Positions 10,144 through 19,795 of a stretch of DNA of 64,000 bases are shown here, piece after piece. Origin of the DNA: Alphaproteobacteria bacterium (GTDB taxonomy: Bacteria > Pseudomonadota > Alphaproteobacteria > JANQMY01); the NCBI GenBank assembly GCA_028289425.1, contig JANQPL010000014.1:1-64000 (forward strand). Reading direction: 5' to 3'. Numbering within the stretch: position 1 is the first letter of the stretch; the number at the start of each line of letters is the position of its first letter. The notes under the pieces are model-generated. The model saw only the letters and a list, made by a program, of their open reading frames with translations. It was not told the origin of the DNA and did no database searches. The position numbers were made by a program, and so were the translations under genes.

Positions 10144-11280
10144 TTACGAAGCTTTGGCAAGGGCATCCGGTCCTTCGGATGCGCGCTCGGTTTCCAGCTC
10201 TTCGGCCTTTTTCTCGACCAGCTCTACGATGTGGTCAATCATCTTGTCATTGTCGACCTTGTGGTCGGCAACACCGGAAATATACATCATGCCCGATCCC
10301 GCACCGCCGCCGGTGAAGCCCAAATCCGTTTCGCGTGCCTCGCCCGGACCGTTCACCACGCATCCGATGATCGACAAGGTCATGGGCGTTGCAATGTGGG
10401 CCAAACGGTCTTCGAGAATCTTGACGGTTTCGATCACTTGAAAGCCCTGGCGCGCGCAAGACGGGCAGGAAATGATGTTGACGCCGCGATGGCGCAGATT
10501 AAGTGATTTCAAGATGTCGAAGCCGACCCGGATTTCTTCGCACGGATCCGCCGACAGGGACACCCGGATCGTATCTCCGATGCCGGACCACAGCAGCATG
10601 CCGAGGCCGATCGACGACTTTACGGTGCCGGGGATCATTCCGCCCGCTTCCGTGATGCCTAAATGGAGGGGGAAGTCGCCTGCTTCCGCCAAACCTTGAT
10701 AGGCGGCGACGGCAAGAAAAACGTCCGATGCCTTCACGCTGATCTTGAACTCGTGGAAATCATTGTCTTGCAAAATGCGCGCATGGTTGAGCGCGCTTTC
10801 CACCATCGCTTCGGGGCACGGCTCACCATAGCGTTCCAACAATTCTTTTTCTAGCGACCCGGCATTCACGCCAATGCGCATGCTGCAGCCATGGTCTTTG
10901 GCGGCCTTGATCACGTCGCGAACGCGATCCGCCGTTCCGATGTTTCCGGGATTGATCCGCAAACACGCCGCTCCAGCGTCAGCCGCTTCGATGGCGCGCT
11001 TATAATGGAAATGGATATCCGCAACGATGGGAACGGAGACTTGGGGCACGATCTGCTTCAGCGCCACCGTCGATTCTTCGTCCGGGCACGACACCCGCAC
11101 AATGTCGGCACCGGCTTCTTCCAGGGCACGCACCTGTTCGACTGTGGCCGCTACATCGGTGGTCAGCGTATTCGTCATGGATTGAACCGAAATCGGCGCC
11201 CCGCCGCCCACGGGCACATTGCCCACCATGATTTGCCGCGACTCTCGGCGATGAATATCGCGATAAGGCCGAACACTCAT
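10144..11280 (-). CDS. ispG: 4-hydroxy-3-methylbut-2-en-1-yl diphosphate synthase (flavodoxin)
   Basis: Penultimate step of the MEP isoprenoid pathway: reductive opening of methylerythritol cyclodiphosphate. The 378-residue protein starts with the TIM-barrel part ([31 protein letters not shown]). It ends with the [4Fe-4S] domain carrying CPSC (about 280) and [10 protein letters not shown] (about 315). The signature residues are intact. It follows rodZ on the same strand, a common order in Proteobacteria. Confidence 0.96.
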   Translation of the reverse strand: MSVRPYRDIHRRESRQIMVGNVPVGGGAPISVQSMTNTLTTDVAATVEQVRALEEAGADIVRVSCPDEESTVALKQIVPQVSVPIVADIHFHYKRAIEAADAGAACLRINPGNIGTADRVRDVIKAAKDHGCSMRIGVNAGSLEKELLERYGEPCPEAMVESALNHARILQDNDFHEFKISVKASDVFLAVAAYQGLAEAGDFPLHLGITEAGGMIPGTVKSSIGLGMLLWSGIGDTIRVSLSADPCEEIRVGFDILKSLNLRHRGVNIISCPSCARQGFQVIETVKILEDRLAHIATPMTLSIIGCVVNGPGEARETDLGFTGGGAGSGMMYISGVADHKVDNDKMIDHIVELVEKKAEELETERASEGPDALAKAS

Positions 11281-11464
11281 AAGAATGCCTTTTCAAACGG
11301 AAAAAGATTTAACAGCGTTTTAACCAACTGATCCCAAATGCGCAGTATCGGACCGCCCCTCGTCCTTGCACGGTCAGCTTAACCGCTAAAGTCTCAAAGC
11401 CAAAACGGCGCCAGGCGGCCCAAAAAGCCGCGAGACTGTCCTGTGGACGTGGGGAATGGGTAAC

Positions 11465-12571
11465 TTAATCGGCCGGCGAAATCAACAGATCCGCATCCAA
11501 GGATTTCTCGACCAAAACCCCCGTACCGGCGGGCCCAATGGACGTCCCGTCGACGAAGATTTCGAGATTCTTGGAGTTGCGCGCTGCCATTACCAGACCC
11601 ACCTCGTTGGGGACGAAAAAGCGGTCACCGGCCCGCATGGTGGTTTGAATGAGCACGGCGCCGCTTCTGGGATTATCCACGCGCAGCCAGGCATCCCCGT
11701 TGGCCAGGATAGACACGCGCGACTCGCCGGGATCCGCCCCAAAGGCTTGTTCGTCAACGGCTGGCGCTGGGGCCACAATTTCGGGCGCACTCGGCTCCGC
11801 CGGCGGCTCAATGGAAACGACCTCTTCCGGTGTCACGGCTTCGACAGCCGGTTCCACCGCTGCCGGGGCCTCGCCTTCGACTGCAGTTTCTCCATCCGAT
11901 GGCGCAGCGATGGGAGCTTGCCCAACAATATCGACCTCTTCAACCGCCAGTGGCGGCTGGAAACCCTCATCAACCGACTGAACGGCACCGGCAATCGATT
12001 CTTCTGCCTCGCCGGTCGGCGCGACCTGCTCGCCGCTTGTTAACATGCTGTCAACCATGCGCGACAACTGAAGTCCGCCAATAATGGCTGCCACCAAAAG
12101 CAACGCAATGACCGTCAGCGACCCTTGGGGCATTTTGATGTCTTCATTCGCCTCGGGAAACGCCAGGGCGGCAGCTTCTTCCTCTTGGCGGTCCGTTTCG
12201 AGCTTGAAGCGGGTGACCGAGGCATCCGCATCGAGCCCCAAATACGAGGCGTAAGACCGCACAAAGCCGAGCGCATAGGCCCGTCCAGGCAACGCCGATA
12301 TATCCCCGCGCTCCAGTGCTTCCAGATGAGCCGCCCGAATATTTAGCGCCGTTGCAATGGTTTCGATGTCTTCACCAAGTTTCTTGCGCGCCGTACGCAG
12401 GTCTGATCCCAGCAAGGAGGTGTCTTTGTCCGAATGGTCGGTGACGTCACGCAGATAGTCGGGTCTGTTATCTTCTTCTTTACCCTCATCACGCGCATTG
12501 TCGACCGGCAAGCGGGTCACATTATCGTCGTTTAGAGATTCAGATTCTGATTTGACCGTGTTCGAATCCAT
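11465..12571 (-). CDS. rodZ: RodZ-like helix-turn-helix membrane protein
   Basis: Links MreB to the elongation machinery and helps set cell shape. The 368 residues comprise an N-terminal acidic tail, a cytoplasmic HTH domain (about 52-125, GSDLRTARKKLGEDIETIA), one membrane helix (about 150-170, SLTVIALLLVAAIIGGLQL), a long Pro/Glu/Ala-rich periplasmic linker (about 180-285), and a C-terminal DUF4115 domain (about 288-365). The topology is exactly that of RodZ. It lies upstream of ispG on the same strand. Confidence 0.9.
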   Translation of the reverse strand: MDSNTVKSESESLNDDNVTRLPVDNARDEGKEEDNRPDYLRDVTDHSDKDTSLLGSDLRTARKKLGEDIETIATALNIRAAHLEALERGDISALPGRAYALGFVRSYASYLGLDADASVTRFKLETDRQEEEAAALAFPEANEDIKMPQGSLTVIALLLVAAIIGGLQLSRMVDSMLTSGEQVAPTGEAEESIAGAVQSVDEGFQPPLAVEEVDIVGQAPIAAPSDGETAVEGEAPAAVEPAVEAVTPEEVVSIEPPAEPSAPEIVAPAPAVDEQAFGADPGESRVSILANGDAWLRVDNPRSGAVLIQTTMRAGDRFFVPNEVGLVMAARNSKNLEIFVDGTSIGPAGTGVLVEKSLDADLLISPAD

Positions 12572-12670
12572 AACACCGCCTCTGCTGACTTTACAGCCGT
12601 CTACGGACGTTCATCTTGACCTCAGATGGTTAAGGAAGTCAAAAAACGCACGGATACAAATTAATGAAAT

Positions 12671-14938
12671 CTAGACCGATACACCGTGCTTCTTGGCAAA
12701 TTCTTCGAAGCCAGCCCGCAAACTGCCCTGTGTTTGACCGTCTACAGACTTTAAGTACTCTTGTAATGCGGCGGCATTAAGGCTTCGGATCATCATTTTG
12801 ACCGGCCCGACACTGGTGGGCGGCATGGATATGGTGCGAAATCCCAGACCGATCAAAGCCATAGCATCAAGTGGCCGGCCCGCCATCTCGCCGCACAGGC
12901 TGACAGGAACATCATGACGGTTGCAGGTCTCTAAAACTGTCTTCAAAACAGACATAACCGCCGCGCTGAGCGTATCGTATCGGTCCGATAAACGCGGGTG
13001 GCCCCTATCGCTGGCGTACAGGAATTGCAAAAGGTCATTCGATCCTACAGAGATGAAATCCACATGCTGGCAAAGCGCATCCAGCTGCCAGGCAAGCGCC
13101 GGCACCTCAAGCATCGTGCCAACCTTAATGTCTGCCGGCGCCTTGAGCCCCAGTTTCCGGCGCCGCTCCAACTCCCGGTCGACAAGGCGGCGGGCAGAAA
13201 CGAATTCAGAGACTTCGGAAATCATGGGGAACATCATGCGGAGCTCGCGGCCTTCAGCCGCGCCCAACAAGGCCCGAATCTGATAACGGAGCAAAGCCGG
13301 CCGGTCGAGAGCGATTCGAATGGCCCGCCAGCCCATCGCCGGGTTTTCTTCCCGATCGTGGGTAAAGTAAGGCAGCACCTTGTCGCTGCCCAAATCCAAG
13401 GTGCGAAACACGACCGGCCGTCCGTCGGCTTCGTCTAGGACTTTGCTGTAAAGATCCATCTGCATTCGCAGCCGAGGAAACGTCGAGCTCACCATGAACT
13501 GAAGTTCGGTGCGGAAGAGCCCAATGCCAGCAGCACCGGATTGAGCCAAGTGAGGCAGATCGACCAGTAGCCCCGAGTTGATGTTGAGCGAGATTTCGAC
13601 GCCGTCTTTGGTGACGGCCGGTTTGTCGCGTAGCCGTGCATATTGGGCCTGCCTGCGCGCGCGAAATCGAACTTTTTCCGCATACGCATCAATGACATCC
13701 GACTGCGGCCGAATATAAACTTCGCCGCTTAGTCCGTCCAAAATGATCGCGTGATGGGATTCCACCCGGTCCAACAGGCCCGCGACCCGCCCGATCAGTG
13801 GAATATCGAGAGCGCGGGCAACAATGGCCACGTGAGAGGTGGCACTTCCTTCTTCCAAAACCAAGCCACGCAAGGCCTTCTGATCGTAGTCCAACAGCTC
13901 TGCCGGCCCCATCGCGCGGGCGCAAATGATGGCGTCTTTGGGCAGATCTTCCGACGCGGCCGATGTCGTCTTGCCTGCCAAATGACGCAGCAGCCGATTG
14001 GACAGGTCATCTAAATCGTGCAGCCGCTCTCGCCAAAAGGGGTCCGACTGCTTGGTCATCTGCGTGCGTGTCTCGTCCTGCACCCGATGGACGGCGGCTT
14101 CCGCCGTGAGGCCCGTGTCGATGGCTTCACGAATGCGCCGGATCCAACCGCGGTCATGGGCAAACATGCGATAGGCTTCCAACACGTCCCGATGTTCGCC
14201 GGTCGTGGACAAGTCGGGCCGCGCCAATGTGGTGTCGATCCACCGCCTGAGTTCGGCGATGGAGTTGGTCAGCCGCTCCTGTTCCGCCGACGTGTCTTCG
14301 GCAATGGCGTGCACCACTTCCACACGGGGCTCGTGAAGGACCACGTGGCCCATGGCGATGCCTTCGGCAATGCCCACGCCTTCAAGGCGCCAGCTTCGTT
14401 GCAGCAAATCGCTACCGCCGGAAAAATCCTCCGGATCGACCAACGCACCCGATACCACCATCTCGGCCAGTACGACGGCGATGGTTTGCAGGGCTTCCAC
14501 TTCCTCGTCCGTGTAATGACGGCGCGTTTGGTTCTGCACCACGAGGACCCCCAACAATTGCGCATTGCGCAACATGGGCACGCCCAAAAACGAGTTGTAA
14601 GGATCTTCACCGGTTTCCGGCCTATACGCGAATTTCGGATGGGAACGCGCATCGGACAGCTTTAGCGGTTCCAATGATTCCGCGACGACGCCAACCAAAC
14701 CTTCACCCACTTGCAAGGTTGTTTGATGCACCGATTCCGGATTGAGGCCTTCAGTGGCACAAAGTTCCAGCACCGTATCGCCCCGGCGCAGGTAGATCGA
14801 ACAAACTTCCGCCACCATGTTCGCAGCAACAAGGCGCACAATACGGTCGAGCCTGGCCTGAGGCTGAATGTTCTCGGCCATCACCTCCCGCAGGCGTCTT
14901 AATAAGACGCGCGGCCCTGTGCCCACATCCGTGATCAT
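12671..14938 (-). CDS. ptsP: Phosphoenolpyruvate-protein phosphotransferase PtsP (EI-Ntr)
   Basis: Enzyme I of the nitrogen PTS, passing phosphate from PEP to NPr. The 755 residues have an N-terminal GAF domain (about 18-155), expected to sense glutamine/2-oxoglutarate. The enzyme I part follows, with the phospho-His in SATSHVAIVARAL (about 368) and the PEP-binding TIM barrel (ISVGSNDLLQFLYASDR, then SLCGEMAGRP). All segments are present. It lies between lysC and rodZ on the same strand. Confidence 0.95.
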   Translation of the reverse strand: MITDVGTGPRVLLRRLREVMAENIQPQARLDRIVRLVAANMVAEVCSIYLRRGDTVLELCATEGLNPESVHQTTLQVGEGLVGVVAESLEPLKLSDARSHPKFAYRPETGEDPYNSFLGVPMLRNAQLLGVLVVQNQTRRHYTDEEVEALQTIAVVLAEMVVSGALVDPEDFSGGSDLLQRSWRLEGVGIAEGIAMGHVVLHEPRVEVVHAIAEDTSAEQERLTNSIAELRRWIDTTLARPDLSTTGEHRDVLEAYRMFAHDRGWIRRIREAIDTGLTAEAAVHRVQDETRTQMTKQSDPFWRERLHDLDDLSNRLLRHLAGKTTSAASEDLPKDAIICARAMGPAELLDYDQKALRGLVLEEGSATSHVAIVARALDIPLIGRVAGLLDRVESHHAIILDGLSGEVYIRPQSDVIDAYAEKVRFRARRQAQYARLRDKPAVTKDGVEISLNINSGLLVDLPHLAQSGAAGIGLFRTELQFMVSSTFPRLRMQMDLYSKVLDEADGRPVVFRTLDLGSDKVLPYFTHDREENPAMGWRAIRIALDRPALLRYQIRALLGAAEGRELRMMFPMISEVSEFVSARRLVDRELERRRKLGLKAPADIKVGTMLEVPALAWQLDALCQHVDFISVGSNDLLQFLYASDRGHPRLSDRYDTLSAAVMSVLKTVLETCNRHDVPVSLCGEMAGRPLDAMALIGLGFRTISMPPTSVGPVKMMIRSLNAAALQEYLKSVDGQTQGSLRAGFEEFAKKHGVSV

Positions 14939-15011
14939 TATCTTCTATCCCGCCGATGCGGCGTCGGATGCGCAGGCCGGAAGACTGTCAGCTTTGGAGC
15001 AGCGCTCAATG

Positions 15012-16229
15012 TCATTCGTCTAACTCATACGCGGTGTGAAGGGCCCGTACGGCCAGTTCGGTATACTGGTCATCAATCAGTACGCTGACCTTAATCTCCG
15101 ATGTCGAGATGACCTGGATATTGATTCCCTTTTCGGCAAGAGTCCTGAACATGGTCTGAGCGACGCCCGCATGGCTGCGCATGCCGACACCGATGACCGA
15201 TACTTTGGTCACGGACTCATCACTGATCAATTTTTCATAACCGATATCTTTGCAAGAACTTTCGATGACGCTGACAGCCCGTTTAAGATCTTCCCGGGTG
15301 ACTGTGAACGTCAGGTCTGTGGTGCGACCGTCCTCGGAAATGTTCTGCACGATCATGTCCACATTGATGCTTTGATCCGCGAGCGGGCCGAAGATGGCGG
15401 CCGCAACGCCCGGCGTGTCCTTCACATTGATCAGCGTGATTTTGGCTTCGTTCTTCGAATATGCGATGCCGCTAACAAGTTCTTGTTCCACGATTTCATC
15501 CTCATCACAGACCAGCGTGCCCGGCGCATCTTCAAAACTCGACAAGACTTGCACGCGCACCCCTTGTGCCATGGCAAGTTCAACGGAACGGGTCTGCAAA
15601 ACTTTTGCGCCCAAAGACGCAAGTTCAAGCATCTCTTCGTAAGAAACCTTTTCGAGCTTACGGGCTTTTTCAACGATTCGGGGATCAGTTGTGTAAACAC
15701 CGTCCACATCCGTGTAGATGTCGCATCGGTCCGCATTTAGCGCAGCAGCAAGAGCAACAGCGCTGGTATCGGTGCCGCCACGGCCAAGCGTGGTAATGCG
15801 CCCATCCGGCCCCAATCCCTGAAATCCGGCGACCACGGCAACCTGCCCCTGCCCCATGCGCTCTACCAATTGGCTGGTTTCGATTTCCTGAATGCGGGCT
15901 GCCGCGTGGGCACCTGACGTCCGAATGGGGATCTGCCATCCCAACCACGAACGGGCGGAAACGCCCATTTCTTGCAGTGTCAGTGCAAGCAATCCCGATG
16001 TCACCTGCTCACCCGATGACACCACAACATCGTATTCGCGGGCATCGTGCATGGCGGCTGCATCTTTCGTCAATGCAACCAGCTCGTTGGTCTTGCCGGA
16101 CATGGCGGAAACCGCCACCGCGACTTCGTTGCCCGCATCCACCTCGCGCTTCACAAGTCCCGCAACATGCCGAATACGGTCCATGTCGGCGACGGAAGTA
16201 CCACCAAATTTCATGACCAAACGGGCCAT
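15012..16229 (-). CDS. lysC: Aspartate kinase
   Basis: Phosphorylates aspartate as the first step towards lysine, threonine and methionine. The 405-residue protein has the N-terminal kinase signature VMKFGGTSVADMDRI, the substrate loop region RGGTDTSAVALAAAL, and two C-terminal ACT domains (about 265-400, the last with GVAQTMFRTLAEKGINIQ). This single-function layout is expected to be feedback-regulated by lysine and/or threonine. lysC-ptsP adjacency is common in Alphaproteobacteria. It is read divergently from ubiG. Confidence 0.96.
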   Translation of the reverse strand: MARLVMKFGGTSVADMDRIRHVAGLVKREVDAGNEVAVAVSAMSGKTNELVALTKDAAAMHDAREYDVVVSSGEQVTSGLLALTLQEMGVSARSWLGWQIPIRTSGAHAAARIQEIETSQLVERMGQGQVAVVAGFQGLGPDGRITTLGRGGTDTSAVALAAALNADRCDIYTDVDGVYTTDPRIVEKARKLEKVSYEEMLELASLGAKVLQTRSVELAMAQGVRVQVLSSFEDAPGTLVCDEDEIVEQELVSGIAYSKNEAKITLINVKDTPGVAAAIFGPLADQSINVDMIVQNISEDGRTTDLTFTVTREDLKRAVSVIESSCKDIGYEKLISDESVTKVSVIGVGMRSHAGVAQTMFRTLAEKGINIQVISTSEIKVSVLIDDQYTELAVRALHTAYELDE

Positions 16230-16399
16230 GTACTACGTTTCCTTTGTTGTAAGCCGAACTCACACCCTGCGGTCAGGCGGGCCGGGCCTTGCCCTGCTCC
16301 GCCTCCAGGATCATATAAGATTGTGATGCGATCACTGGGGGCGGGCATTCATACCCCGGTCGATTGACCTAAGTAAAGAAACGGTCCTAACGAATTCCA

Positions 16400-17167
16400 A
16401 TGAGCGCCGAACCACAAAAAATAGCCACAACCTCTATCGATCCGTCTGAAATCGACAAGTTTTCGGCCATGGCGGCGGAATGGTGGGATCCCGAGGGCAA
16501 ATTCAAACCCCTGCACAAGTTCAATCCGGTCCGGCTGGACTTTATCCATGCCCAAATGTGCAGCTTCTTTGCCCGCGATCCCAAAAGCCTGAAGCCGTTC
16601 GACGGGCTTTCCGTATTGGACATTGGCTGTGGCGGCGGCCTTTTGTGCGAACCTCTGGCCCGGCTGGGGGCGCGCGTCACCGGTGTCGATGCCGCCGAAA
16701 AGAATGTCAAAACAGCCGCGAGCCACGCGAGGGACCAGGGTCTTGCTATCGATTATCGGCAGGGGACGGCGGAGGAATTGCTCGCGCAGGGGCACCAGTT
16801 CGATCTCGTTTTGAACATGGAAGTGGTTGAGCATGTCGCCGACGTCGACAGTTTCCTGACGTCCTGTGCTGGTCTGGTGCGTCCGGGCGGCCTCATGATT
16901 GTCGCCACCCTCAACCGAACCGCCAAAGCGTTTATGCTGGCGATTGTCGGTGCGGAATACGTACTTGGATGGTTGCCGCGCGGCACGCATCAATTCGAAA
17001 AGTTCGTCAAACCGGAAGAAATCCGTGCGCCGCTCTCGGCCGCCGGAATGCAGATTGCCCAAGAATTAGGCGTTACGTTTAATCCCCTAACGGACAAGTG
17101 GACTTTGTCGCAAGACATGAGTGTGAATTACATGATGTCCGCAAACAAGCCGGCAATCGCCGGATAA
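16400..17167 (+). CDS. ubiG: Ubiquinone biosynthesis O-methyltransferase
   Basis: Performs both O-methylations of ubiquinone synthesis. The 255-residue protein contains [21 protein letters not shown], characteristic of UbiG, the AdoMet site [19 protein letters not shown], and [12 protein letters not shown] hydrophobic helix near residue 175 ([20 protein letters not shown]) fits the membrane-contacting segment known in UbiG. It converges on the DUF1178 gene after 27 bases. Confidence 0.95.
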   Translation: MSAEPQKIATTSIDPSEIDKFSAMAAEWWDPEGKFKPLHKFNPVRLDFIHAQMCSFFARDPKSLKPFDGLSVLDIGCGGGLLCEPLARLGARVTGVDAAEKNVKTAASHARDQGLAIDYRQGTAEELLAQGHQFDLVLNMEVVEHVADVDSFLTSCAGLVRPGGLMIVATLNRTAKAFMLAIVGAEYVLGWLPRGTHQFEKFVKPEEIRAPLSAAGMQIAQELGVTFNPLTDKWTLSQDMSVNYMMSANKPAIAG

Positions 17168-17168
17168 G

Positions 17169-17195
17169 ACACGCACTCTTAAGGCAGTGGTGTGT
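17169..17195. terminator. Possible bidirectional terminator hairpin
   Basis: An imperfect hairpin (ACAC.CACT / AGTG.GTGT with an 8-base loop) occupies the gap between the convergent stops of ubiG and the DUF1178 gene. There is no clear U-tract on either side, so factor-independent termination is only a suggestion. Confidence 0.3.
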
Positions 17196-17620
17196 TAGCT
17201 GTCCCGTTTGGCCGGACCGGGAATGGGTGCCACTGGCACGCCTTCGTCCACCAGCTCCTTGGCATCTTCCAAACTTGCTTCGCCGTAGATGTCACGGTGT
17301 TCGGTTTCGCCATAGTGGATCTTGCGTGCTTCTTCAGGAAACTGCTCGCCCACATAGTCATGGGTCTTTTCTACATGCGCTCTGAACTCGGACATCATCT
17401 TCGCGAGCTTGGCCTGTTGGCCGGCCAACATGGCCTGCTTGCCTTTCGACTTGGTTTTGGAAGACACCCGTGGCGCCATAATGGCTTTCGACACTTTCTT
17501 GGAACCGCAAATCGGGCACACGACTTTCTTCTGAGCTGATTGCTCATCAAACGCGGCGCTGTCTCGAAACCACGCTTCGAACTCGTGCTCTTCTTTGCAG
17601 ACCAGATCGTACTTGATCAT
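17195..17620 (-). CDS. DUF1178 family protein
   Basis: A 141-residue protein of a family widespread in Alpha- and Betaproteobacteria, function unknown. It opens with MIKYDLVCKEEHEFEAWFRDS, then a putative metal-binding pair CPICGS near residue 35. The first Cys of a possible four-Cys set is in LVCKE. The C-terminal part is helical and ends with PGPAKRDS. Downstream of the amidase gene on the same strand. Probably cytoplasmic, since no signal peptide is present. Confidence 0.85.
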   Translation of the reverse strand: MIKYDLVCKEEHEFEAWFRDSAAFDEQSAQKKVVCPICGSKKVSKAIMAPRVSSKTKSKGKQAMLAGQQAKLAKMMSEFRAHVEKTHDYVGEQFPEEARKIHYGETEHRDIYGEASLEDAKELVDEGVPVAPIPGPAKRDS

Positions 17621-17745
17621 TCCCAGTTACCAGCGGCGCTGGCGCTCTTTTGTGACATCCATGTTGCAAAAATGGAGCGCAACGAGCCAGCTCTCAAGTG
17701 TTTTTTCACTATTTTTCGACGTTTCAGGTCGAGAAATCGCAGAAT

Positions 17746-18591
17746 TCAGCCGTTTTGATTGGCAGAAAGGGCGATTTCCCGATCATGGGTTAAGGCAGGA
17801 ATCTTGGCGCGAGCGTCTGAAACTTCCTGCAAATTTATGGATCTCGCCAACACGCCGGGCTCTTGGTGGTCGAGCTCGCCGATAATCTCTCCCCATGGAT
17901 TGATGATCAGGCTGTGGCCATAGGTATCGCGGCCATTTTCATGATGACCGCCTTGGGCGGGCGCAATGACGAAACAACCGGTTTCAATGGCCCGCGCCCG
18001 CAACAGCGCGTGCCAATGGGCCCGCCCGGTGACATCTGTAAAGGCTGCCGGTACCGCCAGAATATCAGCGCCGGCCTTTGCCAATTCCCGATACAGATGG
18101 GGAAAGCGAAGATCGTAACAGATCGTCAGACCGAGTTTGGCGCCATCCACATCCGCAAGAACGGCATGCCCCCCGGCCTGATAGTTTTTCGATTCCCGAT
18201 AACTTTGGCCGTCCCCTACTTCCACATCGAACATGTGGATCTTGTCGTACCGCGTGACGATCTCCCCCGCGGGGTTCAGCAGATAAGCACGATTGGCACA
18301 TTTGCTGTCCGACAACCGCACGGCCAACGATCCGATGAGCAGCCAGCAGCCAAGCTCGCGGGCAAGATCGCGAAATGCCTGAAGCGCCGGATCGACCTCT
18401 TCCGCGACAGCTTTTTCGAAAAGCGGTTTGCTGCGCATTTCCATCAACGCCGTCATTTCAGGCGTGGCAATCAGGTCCGCCCCTTGCGCCCGTGCGTCAC
18501 GAATAAGCGTGCAGGCATCTTTGATGTTCTGCTCAACGCTGTCCGTCGAACGCATTTGAACGCATGCTACATTGAGAGCGCTTCTTTCCAT
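17746..18591 (-). CDS. Carbon-nitrogen hydrolase family protein (Nit2/omega-amidase-like)
   Basis: A 281-residue member of the nitrilase superfamily. The catalytic triad is visible: Glu in LIATPEMTAL (about 44), Lys in RYDKIHMFDVE (about 117) and Cys in GLTICYDLRFPHLYRELA (about 155). The GQSYRES and YDLRFPHLYRELA segments match the Nit1/Nit2 branch (deaminated glutathione amidase or omega-amidase). It starts immediately after the grxC stop on the same strand, so glutaredoxin and amidase are likely cotranscribed, in keeping with repair of glutathione side-products. The precise substrate is inference. Confidence 0.88.
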   Translation of the reverse strand: MERSALNVACVQMRSTDSVEQNIKDACTLIRDARAQGADLIATPEMTALMEMRSKPLFEKAVAEEVDPALQAFRDLARELGCWLLIGSLAVRLSDSKCANRAYLLNPAGEIVTRYDKIHMFDVEVGDGQSYRESKNYQAGGHAVLADVDGAKLGLTICYDLRFPHLYRELAKAGADILAVPAAFTDVTGRAHWHALLRARAIETGCFVIAPAQGGHHENGRDTYGHSLIINPWGEIIGELDHQEPGVLARSINLQEVSDARAKIPALTHDREIALSANQNG

Positions 18592-18855
18592 TTAGGTTTC
18601 AACAGCCAACAGTTGATCCAACTCGCCTGCGGCTTCCAGCGCCGCCAACTCATCCGACCCGCCGATATGTGACTCCCCGACAAAGATCTGCGGAACCGTG
18701 TAGCCGCCATTGGCGCGCTTTTCCATCTCGGCGCGCTTGTCGGCATCCATGCCCACATCGATCTCGTCATAGGCGATGCCCTTCTGTTCAAGCAGCGCTT
18801 TGGCGCGGAAACAGTAAGGACACAGCATTGTGGTGTAGATGGTTACGTTTGCCAT
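18592..18855 (-). CDS. grxC: Glutaredoxin 3
   Basis: An 87-residue dithiol glutaredoxin reducing disulfides with glutathione. The active site is TTMLCPYCFRAK (Cys at about 12 and 15), with the cis-Pro motif YTVPQIFVGESHIGGSDEL for glutathione binding. Length and motifs match GrxC. It lies between comF and the amidase gene in a tight minus-strand operon. Confidence 0.95.
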   Translation of the reverse strand: MANVTIYTTMLCPYCFRAKALLEQKGIAYDEIDVGMDADKRAEMEKRANGGYTVPQIFVGESHIGGSDELAALEAAGELDQLLAVET

Positions 18856-18882
18856 GGTCTATTCGCTTTATCTGAAACTGAG

Positions 18883-19656
18883 CTATAGGGCCACTTGTGT
18901 AGGTAAAGCAACTCTAGCAAGGGTTAACACGTCGATTTGACCGGCACCGCCGCGAAGAAGCGCCTGCGCACAGGCATTCGCCGTGGCGCCGGTGGTCAGA
19001 ACGTCGTCGATGAGCACGATATGTTTGTCGGCAATGAGCGACGCCTGCGCCTCGCGGACGCGAAAGACGCCAGCCACATTCCGATGCCGGGCCTTGCGCG
19101 ACAAGGCCCCTTGTGACGGCCCTGCCTTATGCCTTTCGAGCGCCATCATACAAACGTCGACGGCGCTTTCCTTGGCGAGCAAACGTGATAGCTCAGCCGA
19201 CTGATTAAACCGCCGGCTAATGCGCCGGCGCCAATGAAGAGGCACCGGCACGATCATGTCGCAATTGGCCAACATCTTGCGCCCCGCACGCATCATCCAA
19301 GACGCCAATACGGGTGCCAAATCCGTTCGATCGGCATGCTTCAAAGACAAGACCAGTGGCTTGCTGACATCGTCGTAAATGAGCACAGAGCGCGCCCGGT
19401 GAAAACGTGGGGGATGCGCTAAGCAGCCGGCGCACACCGCGTCCGATTGAGTTTCAAACTCAAACGGGATACCGCAACGATCGCATACGGGCCCATCCAG
19501 AAAATGGATATCGCGCCAACATTCCGGGCAGAGTTGTCCCGACCCATCGATAGGGCGGCGGCACAGCAGGCATGAGGGCGGATAAACCGCGTTCTTCAGC
19601 GCCCCCACCGCAACACGCGAGAGGCCCGCGATCCTGTTCTGCCACTGCGTATCCAT
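18883..19656 (-). CDS. comF: ComF family phosphoribosyltransferase-like protein
   Basis: Related to ComF/GntX proteins involved in DNA uptake or use of DNA as nutrient. Two zinc-binding Cys pairs near the N-terminus (CLLCRRPIDGSGQLCPEC, then CDRCGIPF...CAGC) precede a phosphoribosyltransferase fold with the PRPP-binding signature VLIDDVLTTGATANAC (about 215). The 257-residue length is normal. It is the first gene of comF-grxC-amidase. Confidence 0.9.
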   Translation of the reverse strand: MDTQWQNRIAGLSRVAVGALKNAVYPPSCLLCRRPIDGSGQLCPECWRDIHFLDGPVCDRCGIPFEFETQSDAVCAGCLAHPPRFHRARSVLIYDDVSKPLVLSLKHADRTDLAPVLASWMMRAGRKMLANCDMIVPVPLHWRRRISRRFNQSAELSRLLAKESAVDVCMMALERHKAGPSQGALSRKARHRNVAGVFRVREAQASLIADKHIVLIDDVLTTGATANACAQALLRGGAGQIDVLTLARVALPTQVAL

Positions 19657-19795
19657 CTGCGCCCCTCGTGAGAACCGCCTTCAAACCGAGCACACTTCTT
19701 CAGTGGCCGCAACCTTGTCAACAGATAGGTTTGAGCATCGCCGCTTCGTCCATTGAGCAACGCCTGCTAGATTAGAGCGGTATGCAGGACTTGGT